Below, piece by piece: positions 23,044 through 36,200 of a DNA stretch of 64,000 nucleotides; the first letter of the stretch is position 1, and each line of letters starts with the position of its first letter. The notes below the pieces were generated by a model that had not been told where the DNA came from, did not search any database, and was given only the letters and a program-made list of their open reading frames with translations. Origin of the DNA: Capitella teleta (Eukaryota; Annelida; Polychaeta; Capitellidae); assembly GCA_000328365.1 (NCBI GenBank), contig KB300038.1:138753-202752 (forward strand). Reading direction: 5' to 3'. Position numbers and translations under genes: made by a program.

Positions 23044-26000
23044 ATGGAGCTGATTGACTCAAGCTCAGAGGATTTATCGCAAAACTCTGGGAAGAACTTG
23101 AAGACGGATATTACGCAAATTATCGGTATGCTGGAATCACCAAACACTCCAGTGGCCAGTGTCAAGAAAACTCCTCGAAGAAGGAGTATGGCTGCCCCAA
23201 AGAACGCATGCACTCCTGCTAATATTAACAGCACACTTGATTCACCAAAAACCCCAGCAGCCAGCATGCCAAGTGTCATGAAAACTCCTGGAAGAAGGAG
23301 TACGGCTGCCCCAAAGAACGCATGCACTCCTGCTAATATTAACAGCACACTTGATTCACCAAAAACCCCAGCAGCCAGCATGCCAAGTGTCATGAAAACT
23401 CCTCGAAGACGGAGTATGCCCGCCCCAAAGAACGCACGCACTCCTGCTAACTGTAGTCTGATGTCCCCTTGTACACCCAGTGTCTCCATCGTTGAAACCC
23501 CTGGGTCAATTGTCACTCCTGTAACCCCTAGGTCAAGCATACTGAATGGTTGGTATTTAGATAATGGACGTTTTTGCCTTCTAATATCTTCTTTGCGCAG
23601 GAGTTGTGGCTCATGTTGAGGTGCGTTCAAAGCATGAGAATCGCAGCCACGCTGTTGAAAAGGAGCTGCTTCGCTTGGGTGCTTCAATCGAACCAAAACT
23701 CACGAAAACCGTCACTCACGTTGTCTTCAAAGAAGGTAAGCAGGCAACGTGGAAGAAGGCTCAGTCATGGGGCGTGCATCTGGTGTCCGTGCTCTGGATT
23801 GAAAAGTAAGTTTGATGACCTTCAAACTTGCTAATTGAATCATTGTGGTGTTGTTTTCCTTACAGTTGCAAAGAGAACTCCACGAGGGTCAGTGAGGAAC
23901 TTTTCCCTGCTCGCTTGGAGGATGAATGCACACCTGTGGGATTACGAAGACAAAAGGTAATTTATCTGAAAGGGTGAAGTCTGTTTTTATTTACTCTCGT
24001 ATTCCTGCAGAGATACAAATCCATGCAGCCGAAGGATTTTGCAGCTGAGTTGGCTGACAGTGCTGACAGATGCAAGCGACATAAACAGAAGCAGACGAAG
24101 CTGGAACAAGCAAAAGCGAGTCCCTTCACTCCACTTATGCTGAAGAGACCGATCCACGTGGCAGAAACGCAAGCGAGGACCCCTGTAAGATTCTTGTTCA
24201 TGTAGAGGCGTCCTCAGAGTAATTTCTTTCAGTACATTGATTCTGATTACTCTCCCAACATGACGGTTCCCCAGACACCTCCCAGCATTCGCATCGCCCG
24301 TCACGCTCAGCTTGTTGCAGCCCAGACTGGTAAGTGACATAACATGCAACTGTGTCATTCAATCTCTCTTCTGCTGGCACAGAGGAAGTGGCTGCCAAGT
24401 ACGCTGAGCCTGTTTTTGACCCAAGTCAGACGACCATTGAGCTGAGTATCCCTCTTCACCGGAGGCTCTTCTGTGAGTTGCTTCTCTTCTCTTTCAACCG
24501 CTCTTACTTCTCGTTCCACAGCTGGTAGCGCCATCTCCAGTCCTGACACTTCATCCGCCCAGAGCACTGAATCTACCCCACAGCCAGTGAAGTCTCCCTG
24601 TAAACTGAAACGCAAGGCTTCCTCTCCACATATCACATCTGAGGTTACCAAAGACACAATGTCTGACATTCCAGAGGAGGTCATCACAGGAAAACTGCTG
24701 ACTGTGCAAAATTTAGCGGAGGTGTCCAAAAGGAAGAATAGACAGGGCAAACGGAAGCTGCACTCAGTCAGTGAGGCACCAGCCGAGATACTTATTGAAC
24801 CTGAATGCACAGGCACTCAGCCCAAGAAAGGAATTCTTGATGATTTGAAAAAGAAATCTTCAGCCACTAAGAAAAAAGATATTGAATTTTGTGATTGTGA
24901 AACATCTCGCAGTGATCTTGACACAAGTGCTGAAGTCAAGTCCAAAATAGTCTCAAAAAAATCACGCAGACAAACACTTCTTGCGCCTACTGTGGCTTCT
25001 GAGCATGCCCCAGAGATAAAAATTGCAAAATCTGTGAACCGTCGCAAATCCATGCGTATAGCATCTCAGGATCATTCGGACCTTAGTCAGACCTCAGGAA
25101 GTACGTCTCAGGTTGAGCCAATCAAATCGTCTCGCAGGGTCACAGAGGAGTTCTCCGATGTATTGTGTAAACACCGAAAATCTGTGAAAGCCCAAAAAAA
25201 CACTCTGAATTCCTCGTCATCCAGCACAAGCAGCAGAGAAGGTGGAAATAAGAAGAAGAAAAAGAAAAACACCTGGAAGGAAGTTTATCTTGAAGATGAC
25301 AGCTCTCACCCTAAACCACTTCGATCTCTAGTCACCACTAGCCTGCATTTTGAGTGAGTACATTGGTATTTTGGTCAATTTCTTGAGATGTATTTTTGGT
25401 GGTCATAGTGACCAGTACATGGTGCGGTCAGTCGTCAGCAAATTAGGAACCTTTAGAGTTGAAGAGGACGTCAGCGCCGACACCACACACGTGATCTGCG
25501 GCAGCAACAGGCGTACGCTCAATGTTCTGCATGGCATCGCGCATGGCTGCTGGCTGGTGTCCTTAACTTGGGTCATGGAGTCACTTGGTGCTAATGCATG
25601 GATTGACGAAGAGGCCTATGAGTGCGTTGATTTTTTCCCGGCTTGCAGAGTGAGTTTTGATGTTGTTCTATTCTTCTTTTATGCAGTTTTTTCATCTCCA
25701 CAGTTGAGTCGTTCACAAGAAAATCGTGACTTATTTGCAGCCTGTGGGAATATTTTTGTTGCCTCAGAAACTGTTCCCCAGCGACATCACATAGTTCAAC
25801 TGCTGCAGCGATCAGGCGCCTCTGTGAGAAATTCTCTTCTGCAGAAGTTACAAGTGAAATGTTGTATTTCTAGCTTGTTGAGGATGTGAAATTGGCGAAG
25901 ATCTGTGTTGGCCAGCAGAGAGGGTGCAGAAAATCAGTCGCTGAGAAATGGGTGCTAGGTGGGTTCAAAAGGTCATATCTCTGTCTTTCTTATGCCTGCG

Positions 26001-26062
26001 ATTTATTTTCAGATTCGATTACATCCCACCATTGCTTGCCCTCTGAACCGTATAAAACTTAG
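23044..26062 (+). CDS. MCPH1: Microcephalin (three BRCT domains), with a repetitive N-terminal extension
   Basis: Microcephalin is a nuclear and centrosomal BRCT protein of the DNA-damage response and chromosome condensation. Eleven in-phase exons (23044-23548, 23601-23805, 23866-23956, 24011-24184, 24233-24329, 24383-24472, 24522-25353, 25409-25649, 25704-25823, 25874-25958, 26013-26062) give 829 residues, near human length (835). BRCT1 begins about residue 169 (VVAHVEVRS ... VTHVVFKEGKQATWKKAQ ... VSVLWIEK). The MCPH1 hallmark MQPKDF follows. A low-complexity K/S-rich middle comes from one 832-nt exon. BRCT2 (THVICGSNRRTLNVLHGIA, GCWLVSLTWV) and BRCT3 (ending EKWVLDSIT) close the protein. 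In vertebrates BRCT1 is near the N-terminus; here about 168 residues of three S/TP-rich repeats precede it. The ATG follows directly on a ctctag, so an upstream exon may exist. Confidence 0.9.
23155..23455 (+). repeat. In-frame tandem repeat of 114 bp (38 residues) within MCPH1 exon 1
   Basis: The unit anchors at 23191, 23305 and 23419, an exact 114-bp period. Each encodes K-T-P-x-R-R-S, then AAPKNACTPAN, then DSPKTPAAS. The first two copies are nearly identical at the DNA level, so the expansion is recent. The reverse strand is also open here by chance. Confidence 0.9.
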
Positions 26063-26349
26063 GAGATTATTGCATCATTTATTCAGGGATTCTACCTTCA
26101 ACTGAGATTATTCATTTTTATCATACTTAAAACTGTTGGTGCTCAGCACATATTGTGCATTTTTTTCCTTGATTGGTGTATTCAAATTTTTTACAAAATA
26201 ACAAATTTATATTGTTTATGAAGAGTTATTAGAAATTTAATAATTGTTCGATTTCATGATGTATTCTGGAATATCAAAAGCATGCAATGAATGTTGATTA
26301 CATTGTATTGTTTAATATCTGTTGATCGCATGTATTTCCTTTAAGAGGC

Positions 26350-26355
26350 AATAAA
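26350..26355 (+). terminator. Likely poly(A) signal of MCPH1
   Basis: AATAAA lies 288 nt after the stop. From here to about 27085 I see AT-rich intergenic sequence without a supported gene. Confidence 0.45.
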
Positions 26356-27087
26356 TCTATCCCATTATTCTGCCATCTACTATTTCTTATATTATTGTAT
26401 AATTTTTCAATTGTTGCATAGAATACAGCATAGTTATTTTTGATTGATTAATTGTGTAACATGGACTTGGAAGTTTGTCTGACCATTTTCATGGGAACCA
26501 AGGAGCCTTGATGAATTGAGGTGTGCCCAGGGGTCCCATTAGGCTATACAAATTATTAGATCTCCAGGTTTGACTAAAGGGAACTAAGCATGAGCATATT
26601 TCAGAGATGAACATTATATTTTTTATATAAATTTCATAGTGTGTGTGGCAATTTTTTTATATTTCTAAAATACAAAAATAACACCACCCTTTTAGGTGGT
26701 AGGGATTGTTGACATTGTTTCAACACACATACCACCTGACGGGGTAATATATTTGTGGGGCTATTTAATCTTATTATAATTGTTATGCCACATTATTTTC
26801 GTTGTGACGCAGCCAATGATTGCTTTGTGTAATGTTTCTGCTGGAGTGCTGGTTCACTTTCCGAACATCGCTGCAGAATATTTAATCATAGATAAGGCTA
26901 CTTTCTGCCCACTGTATTTGCTGCATGGTTTCCGGAATTGTATTAAGAGATTTGAGTCTACAGCAATGGTCGTCATTTTCGAAACCACAGAGGCTATATA
27001 AAATGATTAGGAAATGATGTACAGAATCATCTGTATGTATTATTTGATGCATTTGGTGAATTGGTGGTAAGAGAATTTTCTACTTTT

Positions 27088-27202
27088 TATAAAACTCTTC
27101 CGCACCACCGGGTCTCATGAAAGGCGGAAGTGAAACGAACACGTCGACTTCCGCTGAGCGATAACTGGATCGTTCGCCGATTAGAGCAAAGAAGCTGTCA
27201 TT
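27088..27202 (+). promoter_or_regulatory. Putative core promoter of HM13
   Basis: A TATAAAA (27088-27094) stands 109 nt before the HM13 start codon. Between them are two opposed ETS-type sites, CGGAAGTG (27125-27132) and ACTTCCGC (27147-27154), in a locally GC-rich block. The arrangement is typical of housekeeping promoters; function is inferred. Confidence 0.5.
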
Positions 27203-30200
27203 ATGTCGGCAACAGAAATTAATGAAACGCTGGCGGAGAATTTGACGGGGGATGCCGTGAACGGGACTAAGACGGCTGCGACGCCTGAGGGCATGGCGGT
27301 GGCGTACGGCAGTCTGGTCATCATGGCTCTGCTGCCGATCTTCTTCGGTGCATTCCGCTCCGTTCGATTTCACCGGGAGCAGAAGGTTCGCTTGACAACC
27401 GCCATTGGGCTGCATTGCATGCAATGCTGCCATATGGCACCGGTGCATGGCTCATGTCATGTTCATGTCTTCCGTGTGCTGGTTTTTAGAGTGAATTATG
27501 ACCTGCTTTCATGGCTCAGTGAGTCAGTCGGTTATCAGTTTGTCTTAATTTTTAGGCAAGTGATAAAGTTACAGACCCGTAATCCTTAGAGTTAGACATA
27601 AGGTTATACTTATAGTGACAGACCTGATGTTGGAAATTCCTTATTAAGTCAAACAGACTATCAACATACACACGCATGCAGTCTTAAGTTGGTAATGGAT
27701 GCATATGAAGAATATCAAACAAAATGACTCACCTTGTATCATTAAAAAAGCATAAAAAAGGCTTTATTTTGAGGTCTGTAACTTGGGATTACAGGTCTGT
27801 AACTTTAGTCACTTCCTAATTTTTAGTGACTGTAACTTCTACCTGCCACCTGAAGCACAGGGAGTCTTTACCATTAAGTGAGCAGATATGGACCAAACTC
27901 AATGCAGTGAACGCTTACTGTCTACTCTATGTATGTAATATTAATATATACTGTCTAGAAGGCTGCATTGGCATTTTATATAACCAGAGCCCACTGGTAA
28001 GACTCCCTATGACCTGGGGGACTAGTTAGAATGGAACTGGTAGAATTATTATCATCATTGACATGGATAATTCACTCATTGAATGAATGACTAATTGGTT
28101 TCAAGCTCTAAACTGTTTGTTTGAGTGAAATTATTATAGTGATAATAATAATAATAATTTATTTTGTATAGCGTAAAAAAAAAAAATGTTCTCTAAAATG
28201 CTACAGGTGAAAAAATACTGATCAGAACATTGGTTAAAGATTAAAATTCACAAATTAAAAGGTATTTTCGAAAATTCTGAATAAAAAGGTGTGTTTTTTA
28301 AACGCTGTTTAAAAATAGCAAGTGATGACGAGGATCTGACAGAGTATGGGAGTGCATTGAACAGTGTGGGTCCAGCAAAGCTAAACGCATTTCTTTTTAC
28401 AAAATTACATGCGGTGAACGGCACATTAAGATAAAAACGATCCGTAGCACAAAGTGCTCGTGTGGGGTCATATGCTTGGATCAACTGAGACAGGTAAGGT
28501 GGGGCAAGATTATTGGCACACTTGTACATCAACACTAGAACTTTGAAGTCAATTCGACTCTGAATGGGGAGCCAATTAATGTGTGAATAAGTCGTATGAG
28601 ACTGTTAATGAAGCTACGTATTCGTTTGGTGTAAGGCTTTCACCACAACCTTTCATTAAAACTTTTACAAAACGTTTACATTTAATAATAATATTAACAG
28701 AACCAGGCAGCCGATTAATCTTCTTTATCTGACAGCTAGGCCACGCCCATCTACTCCGTATTTGGAATGCGCTCGAGCGTAACCACAGTTTACCGCATGG
28801 TTGCTAGGACACGTCTGGGCGATCTAGCGATGCGCACGGCTGGTTTCAGCGACTCAATTAACGGTCTAATAGTCCATTAAAAGAATTGACAAGAATGACA
28901 TTTTAATCCTCATGCTTTATTTGGCAATGCAAGCACACAAAGATGACAAATAATGGTATAATATAATAACAATAATAAAACGTTATAATTTAGTAATAAT
29001 AACCAGCGGAAAAAAATACTATTACTAATTATTGGCAAGAGTAATGTATCGATAAATGATAGAAAGGAACCAGTCTTATTTATTTCTGGTAAAATAAAAT
29101 AAACGATGAAAGATAATAGCATCCGAACAAAATTAAATGGATATGAGTGAGAGAAAAACTACGCTATATACAGGTAATCATATACCGTACGCGTAAATAT
29201 CTTCGCGGGGAATAATATTGGCGATCGACCTATTTGCTAGCATCTCGCGAATAACAATGTTCGCAATCGATGGTTTTTGTAATACATCACACGGAACAGC
29301 GTATTATAATNNNNNNNNNNNNNNNNNNNNNNNNNNNNNNNNNNNNNNNNNNNNNNNNNNTAGGCAAACAAGGTTCGAACATTTTCTTTAAGGACTTGTG
29401 CATCTGCAGAAACAAATAGGCAATTAGCGCTGCGGCTTGTATCCATTGCGACCGCTGGCAATTAAGACAGCTTATTCAGTCAAAACTAAAATTCGTGAGG
29501 AATTAAATTCGCGATGGTGATAGAGTTCCGCGGATTTCGCGCCAATTATTTCCCGCGAAGATATTTACGCGTACGGTAGAAATAATTTCACGCAATAAAA
29601 TACTGTACTGTTCTGGTGTTCTGGATTCCAAATCAGTCGGTGTGATTCAACTAACTTGTCATAATCCATCTCTTGGAACCGTATGGATTATCAGATAATT
29701 ATGGCGCTATGTATATATATATATATATATAACCTCTATCTCACTTCTCCACGGAGAAGAAAACCCGACTCCCTATAACAAGTGAACATTATACAAAACT
29801 TTATATTATATTATACAAAATAAAGCAGACTGTCTACAACCTCTGAAGCTTATGGAACACTTGCTCTCTATAACTTTAACCATATTGTTGTTTAGCAGAA
29901 ATTTGCAAGCTGTTCGATTTGACTTATTTTATGTAGATCTAAACTAAAGATTATCATTCTTTATATTTTTGAAGAATTCTAGAAAATTGCAGTGTGGATT
30001 TAATGAGTAAAATAAATTATCGTTCAATTTGTTTTGCTTTATTGAATCGAAACAAGCATGCATGGCCGCAATTATGATTGATTTTGTTTTAACCTGGACA
30101 ATACATTATCTCAAATTTGGTTTTCTTAAGTCTCCCTCTTCCAACTTGTGATCCAGATCAGTTCTGATGATTGTTCCAATTAATTTTATAAGCTTGCCTA

Positions 30201-33200
30201 AATTTGATAATATTAAAAAAATATCATCAGATGGACAGTTCTTATAAACTGTCCTGATAATAACAGATGTGGGAGAGAATGTAGTGAGCAAGAGATGAAG
30301 AGTGAATGAGATCATTTAAGGCTATTGAAATGAATATTTTAAGATGTTTGGGTGTTTAAGCAAATGATTCCAAGCACAGTTTCTGATTTGTGGAACTGAG
30401 AGAATGTCCTGCAAGGTGATATGTCCAAGAAGTGAATAGAGTTTTGAGGCTCACTGGGAAAGATGAGGGGAGAGTTCCTGGTGGAATGGTTTTTTGGTAA
30501 TCATGTTTTTGTGTGTTTTTTCCCTTCAGGAATCTGGAGAGACGCCAGAGACGATGTCCACAAAGGACGCTGCCATGTTTCCTGTGATCGCCAGTTGCAC
30601 TCTGTTTGGTCTCTACGTCTTCTTCCAGGTGGGTTCTTAACCTTTCACCTTTTTTACCTCTCGGGTATGTTGATGTCCACCTGCTCACCATTATTTCACA
30701 TGACATTAACATTTCCTTTATACATTTAAGACAAACAGCAATTCAATGGTATCTTGTTTTTATTAAGCTCCAGTTTTATAGTTACAGTCAACTTTGTTCA
30801 ATTCAATTTATCCCTTTAGTTCTGCTAAGTGAAGTTTTTCTGGCAGTTAGATTTGTTTCATAACTTATCTTCCCTCTTTTTTTTTTTTAATCCACAAAAG
30901 AACTAAAATAACTAAATAAGCACATTTTTGTAATGGTTATAATTTGCGATGCACGAAAATTTGAATCTGATATCTGATTATCCGAGAGGTTTACAGGATA
31001 TCCGAATCCGGTAAAAATATGGCAACATTTTCGGATAGTGGACGTACATTTTCAGATTAAATAAATTCTTCAATTCACCTCCTGTGCGCTCTAGTTGACA
31101 AATATACCCATCATGTGCTTGTCATTGTTGTATAAGCACCAAATTGAGGCATGAATGTGTCATATACATGTATAACAGAACCAGAATCAACACTCAATTA
31201 TTAATGCTCTCCTTATGTGATCACCTCCCATTATTTTATAATATACATTATTAAAATTAGGAAAACTAATTCATCATTCATAGAGCGTGTTATTAAGATG
31301 AGCAATGATGGGTTATAAGCTTATGGTAAACCTTCATCATGGCAATTAGCAATACTTTTATACAGGAAAATTTTGTTGTGAATAATAGTGATTATAATAC
31401 TTGTATTGTATACACATTTAATTAAGCTTTTCAATGCTCATATGGATTTACATAAGTATATAGAAGCTTAGAAAGCAAATTAGTCAAGGAATCAAATATA
31501 TCATGGAAGTAATTCCTTTTTTCATCATTATTTTTGGATATTCATTTTCTGATTATCCAGAACAAGTCACTATCCGTGCATCCCTCATTATAGTTTAATG
31601 GATATTCATCTAATTGAGGAAATGATTAGAAATAATGACAGTATTGTGTTTCTTTCGGTGCATCATAAATACATTGGTAGATTGTTTTACTTGATTACAT
31701 GTAACTCTCAGAAGATTAATTGCTATCTTTTACTAAAAACTTCTGAAAGGTTCCTAGGCAAGCAACCATTGTTAATTATATTGTTACTGTGAAAATCTTT
31801 AGAAATGTGTTTCTTAGAAAGTTCTGAGAAAATGTGGCATGAATGCTGAATAAACTGCCTTGCTGAGCAATTTCCTTTGCTGTTATTTGCTGCATGAAAT
31901 TTTAACTATATTCACGGTCACGATTGACCTCGAAAATTAGATGCCAGTGAAATCCTTCTAGGCGATCTTATAATATGACTCTACCCTTGACCACGAAAAA
32001 TAGGTGCCGCGAATAAAGGCCTCCGCCATAAAACCGCGAAATTTGCAGTTCGCAGAAATTTCCTACTGTACATTCCATAACTTTCTATTGAAAGGCAGTT
32101 TACAAACTTCCACAAAATAATAATAATAATTTTTATTTGATAAAAATAAATTGCTTACAAATACATGGTGAAATATGTATTTGCAGTTGTTCTCCAAGGA
32201 GTACATAAACCTTCTCCTCATGGGGTACTTCTTCTTCCTGGGCGTCCTTGCCCTGGCCCACCTGAGCAGGTAAGCCCATTTCCCTCCTCCTTCCCCTACA
32301 TGCATCATATGTTCCCAGCCCTGTGGTGTATAAACTGCTGCCTGCTGGTTTCCCCAATGAACAGTATCATCTTCTGTTCACACAAGGCGTCGGCAAGAAG
32401 AAGGAGGACATCATGAATTATGAGTTTGACAGACGTGACCTCGTCACCATGGCGTTGTGTGGAGGTGTTGGCGTGTGGTATCTGTGGGAGAAGGTGAGTT
32501 CTTCCAACTTATCATCGACCTTGTTTAGCAATTCTCCTGCAGCACTGGATTGCAAACAATCTGTTTGGTTTGGCGTTTGCGATCAATGGCATAGAATTCC
32601 TGCAGCTGAACCGTGTGAGCACTGGCTGCATCCTCCTCGGGGGTCTCTTCATCTATGACATTTTCTGGGTGTTTGGTACGGACGTCATGGTCACAGTCGC
32701 CAAATCCTTTGAAGCACCAATCAAACGTGAGATTTCCTCATTGCCTGCTGCATTCATTCATCACTCTGCTTGCAGTTGTGTTCCCTCAAGATCTCCTGGA
32801 GAATGGGTTGGCCGCCAAAAACTTTGCCATGCTCGGTCTTGGTGACATTGTCATTCCTGGGATCTTCATCGCCCTGCTTCTTCGCTTTGACATGAGGTCA
32901 GATTGAGGTCACCTGCCCTTGACCCATAATAGTCTTGCGTTTACAGCCTGAACAAGAAGCGGGTGTACTTCTACTCCAGCTTTGTGGCCTACCTCCTTGG
33001 CCTGCTGGCCACAATCGTTGTCATGCATACATTCAAACACGCACAACCCGCCCTGCTGTACCTTGTACCTGCCTGCATCACAGTGCCGTTGGGAATTGCT
33101 CTGATTAGGGGAGAACTCTCTGCTATGTTCAAGTGAGAGATCCGTCAATCACTGTTTCATGTTTCATAACTTTGGGTTGTTTTTTAAGATACGCTGACAA

Positions 33201-33249
33201 TCCGGATACAGAAAACCAAGAATCCAAGGAAGTGAAGAAGGACAAATGA
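27203..33249 (+). CDS. HM13: Signal peptide peptidase (intramembrane aspartyl protease)
   Basis: This ER protease cleaves signal-peptide remnants inside the membrane. Eight in-phase exons (27203-27385, 30530-30628, 32187-32269, 32319-32493, 32543-32726, 32776-32896, 32947-33132, 33189-33249) give 363 residues (human 377). A lumenal N-terminus carries N-glycosylation sequons (NET, NLT, NGT). TM1 follows (AYGSLVIMALLPIFFGAFRS). The catalytic YD is in GGLFIYDIFWVFGT, the GxGD aspartate in MLGLGDIVIPGIF, and the PAL motif in HAQPALLYLVP. The C-terminus is KKDK, a KKxx ER-retrieval signal as in the human protein. The first two introns are 3.1 and 1.6 kb and full of repeats; the last five are 49-56 nt. 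The assignment is firm and all key residues are present. Confidence 0.96.
28140..28620 (-). mobile_element. LINE 3'-end remnant (CR1/Jockey-like C-terminus) in HM13 intron 1
   Basis: About 95 minus-strand codons (28248-28535) show the common LINE C-terminal pattern: LAPPYLSQLI, then a CATDRFYLNVP block, FAGPTLFNALPYSVR, and FKQRLKNTPF. The polymerase core is missing. An ATAATAATAATAATAATTTA stretch at 28142-28161 probably marks the 3' tail. Confidence 0.75.
29185..29576. mobile_element. TA-flanked inverted-repeat MITE containing an assembly gap
   Basis: CCGTACGCGTAAATATCTTC on the left is mirrored on the right (GAAGATATTTACGCGTACGG), each next to TA. The interior includes 50 unknown bases. 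Confidence 0.7.
29311..29360. other. Assembly gap (50 N)
   Basis: Fifty consecutive N lie inside the inverted-repeat element, so its true length is unknown. It lies within HM13 intron 1 and affects no exon. Confidence 1.
30945..31587. mobile_element. hAT-type MITE in HM13 intron 2
   Basis: The left end TGCGATGCACG pairs with the right end, which reads TGAGGGATGCACG on the opposite strand. Flanking 8-bp duplications are TTATAATT and TTATAGTT (7 of 8 match). Terminal sequence and 8-bp duplication indicate hAT. No transposase is present. Confidence 0.65.
31866..32068. mobile_element. MITE family A, second copy
   Basis: It shares ACCGCGAAATTTGCAGT, GCCTC-GCCATAAAA and TTCGCAGAAATTTCCT-type blocks with the copy at 13473-13656; its left end is more decayed. 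Confidence 0.6.
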
Positions 33250-36200
33250 TAATTTATTTAGGTTTCTCAGTTGTTCAAATTATTATTATAATTTTTTTTT
33301 TCTCCTGGTGAAAGATGATATTTGTAAAACACAAAGGTGAATGTCGTGATTCAAAGGTTTCCGTTCTGTTCTATTTTTTCTTGGCGTATTTATTCTTTGT
33401 TCTAGGATATGAAAAAAGGTGTTCAACAAATTTATTAACTTTACTTAAAAGGTTTAGATGGATATTTTTTTTTTTTCCCTGAAGAACCAGAAGGTTTCAT
33501 GTCATGTCAGTGTTTTTTATTTTCTGGTGTTTTGATTATCTTCAACCATTTTGGGTTTTCTTTTTCTCATTTTTAAAATTTTTAATTTTGGAAATGGGGA
33601 ATTTTGTACGTTCATTTTCCAATTCCTTTAAGGAAAAATTTGCTTCTGATCTCTTTGAAAATATTTCACTGGATGTATTATCTGGTGCTAAGGTGCTTTC
33701 TCATAGCAACATTCAAACATTTGATATTTTGATTTCTATTGGAAACACATTCCTACGTGTTTATCAAGCTCTTTCTAATTAACTCAATTTCCATTCCTGA
33801 AAGTTCCTCAATCAATTTGGTCATCTCCCATTTGGGGCTCAAATGAGTCATAACGTTGTATTCATGCCGCATTTCCGAGGTAATCATAACGCACTTTATT
33901 GAATGGAAAACTTTAGGCCCTGAATTCCTGTGTTGTAATTTGTGACATTCGCGTCGAGCCCTTTTCATTGTTTCATTATATTCAATGTGTTCATTCAGTT
34001 GTCTGTATGTGCTGCATGAAATAAAAACAGTCTGAAGTCTGATTCCTTGTGTGTTGTATTTCTTAACCATACCATTTGCACTGCCTCTTGATTTTGTTGC
34101 AACTTTGGAAGGTTACTGTGCCTCCCACTGTCCCCTTGATCGGGATTGCACAACCCGTCGGGAAGAACCTAGACCTATTTCAGGCCTGTGAAGCAGAGTG
34201 GTGACGTCAGGAAGATCAGATAACGAATACCATGCACGTTGTCCGAACCTTGTGCAGCCAGCTGAGGGACTTTCTGGAGAAGTTTAGACTTCTTTGACTT
34301 CACATCTCTGTTTCCAATCCGAGGACAAGTCCTGGTACAAAAGGACTATAATATTGTGACCTGAGTCACCTGAAATCTCATTTCGTCTACTTATTATTCC
34401 AGCTCAGCTTCGAGGACAATCTATAGCTGTTTGTTTTCAAGAGTCCTGATACAAAAGGGCTGAAACCATCCACCTGACCTGGCTCCCTTCACCATAATTT
34501 CCTTAAAACTTCTCTCGAATTATTTTATAGATTATACAATGAATAAATTAAAGTAATTAAATTATTGATTTGTATGCCGCAACATGGCACTTGGGCTTCT
34601 ATGTGGTTCACAACAGCTTAGGACCCCCAGACGTGACACATAAGCCCTCAGCTTCACTGGTCTCCGGCACTATACTGAAAAGAAGCACCGGCGAACACAG
34701 ATGAAAACTCACCCCTATGTTGGTACATCAATTGATTTCACATGACGTCACTCGAAATTCCCAAGATGGCTCACAAGGCGAGGCGAGTGAAAATGAATTC
34801 ACAGTATTTGCTTAATACGTCCCACGACCAGTATGTTCAGTTGACTAAATGTTACTATAAATAGCAGCCAATTAGATACCACCTGTCATCGGTGTGTGCC
34901 TGTGTCATTATATATATGACCAGGGAACCAGTGAAGCCCTCAGCGAGCTATGATCACAACTTTCACAAGCGATACATTAACATTAAAGGAGCAACCACTT
35001 CGGCCCAGAGGTCGGCATCTTACATTGGGCGCAGAGCCGGATCAGGATAAAGCCACATGGCCCCCTGTTGTTTTTTTTTGTTTTTTTTTTTTTTTTTTTT
35101 TCTAAAAACAAGCACCAAAAAGTCCACCATCTGGGCAGTTTGGACAGGGATTTCCCTCACTTATAAAAATACCAATACCGCACAAACAATGAAAACACGT
35201 TTTATTTTCTTCTGGCGACATTAATCACTGGCAGTTTCCTGGCAGGGAAACTCAGTTTACTATATTATGGACGTCAGAAAAACAAAAGAGCATTTTGGTT
35301 ATACTCGATACATTTTGGTTTTTAGCTCCTTTTGAAACTAGAATTACATGTATAATCACATTGTGTTGCTTTTTCAAGAGTCGATCAGAACCCTCGCAAT
35401 GTGGCGGGTGCTTCAACGGAGCCAGTTAACTATTATTATCATTGTAACCAAGGATATCAGCCTTGGTAACATCTTGTCACATTCTTGTGGAATTCGTTAC
35501 ATATCAAAACGTTCAACATTCAGTTGAACGAACAGTAAATGTAGGTGCGATCACCTCTGATCAAGCTTCCTTGACTCAGGCAATGTGTGTTTCTACGCCA
35601 CAAATGAATAACTGCAATGACACACTCAAATTTGTCGCTCTCCAGTGGACAAGATAGCCTGTTACTACAATTATAGTGATTATATTAGTATGAAACAGCT
35701 TTCAAGATGACTTTAGCTATTAAACGGCTTTGTGTTGTGTGAAATAACATTACCAATCAGGGTATTATCTGGTACAGTCTTCATACAAAACTAAATTTGA
35801 GCCTTCTGGCGGCCGGATTTCATTGAAACTCAAAGAAGGGCTGCGGGCCGGACCCAAAGCCAGATGCCGACCCCGGATTTAGGCGATGACAATACTATCT
35901 TTGTCCAACAAGGTACCACAATTCGACACTATGCAATGTGTAATGCTGTGCATGGTGAGCATGACATGTCGATTTATTCGCGGTGCGTTTGGGTTAGGGG
36001 ATCCTGTCAAAGTCTCACGAGCAGACGACGGCAAATGCGTTAAGTGACTTTAGTCCGAGGGGCTTTCTGGTTGTGGCACAATGGGTATCCGATATTAGGT
36101 GATGCGTTATGCTTTCGATCTTCGCCTCAATGCGTTCATTTTTCGCTGTTTCTCCTAATGAAAACGGGCACGTTGATGACGTAATAACAGATATAGAAGT

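Noticed and set aside
23155-23455. Regular repeats considered as a CRISPR-like array
   Set aside because: The repeats are in-frame protein repeats in an exon of a spliced gene, with no spacer structure.
23037-23696. A 219-codon minus-strand frame
   Set aside because: It is the mirror of the MCPH1 tandem repeat, whose 114-bp period keeps several frames open.
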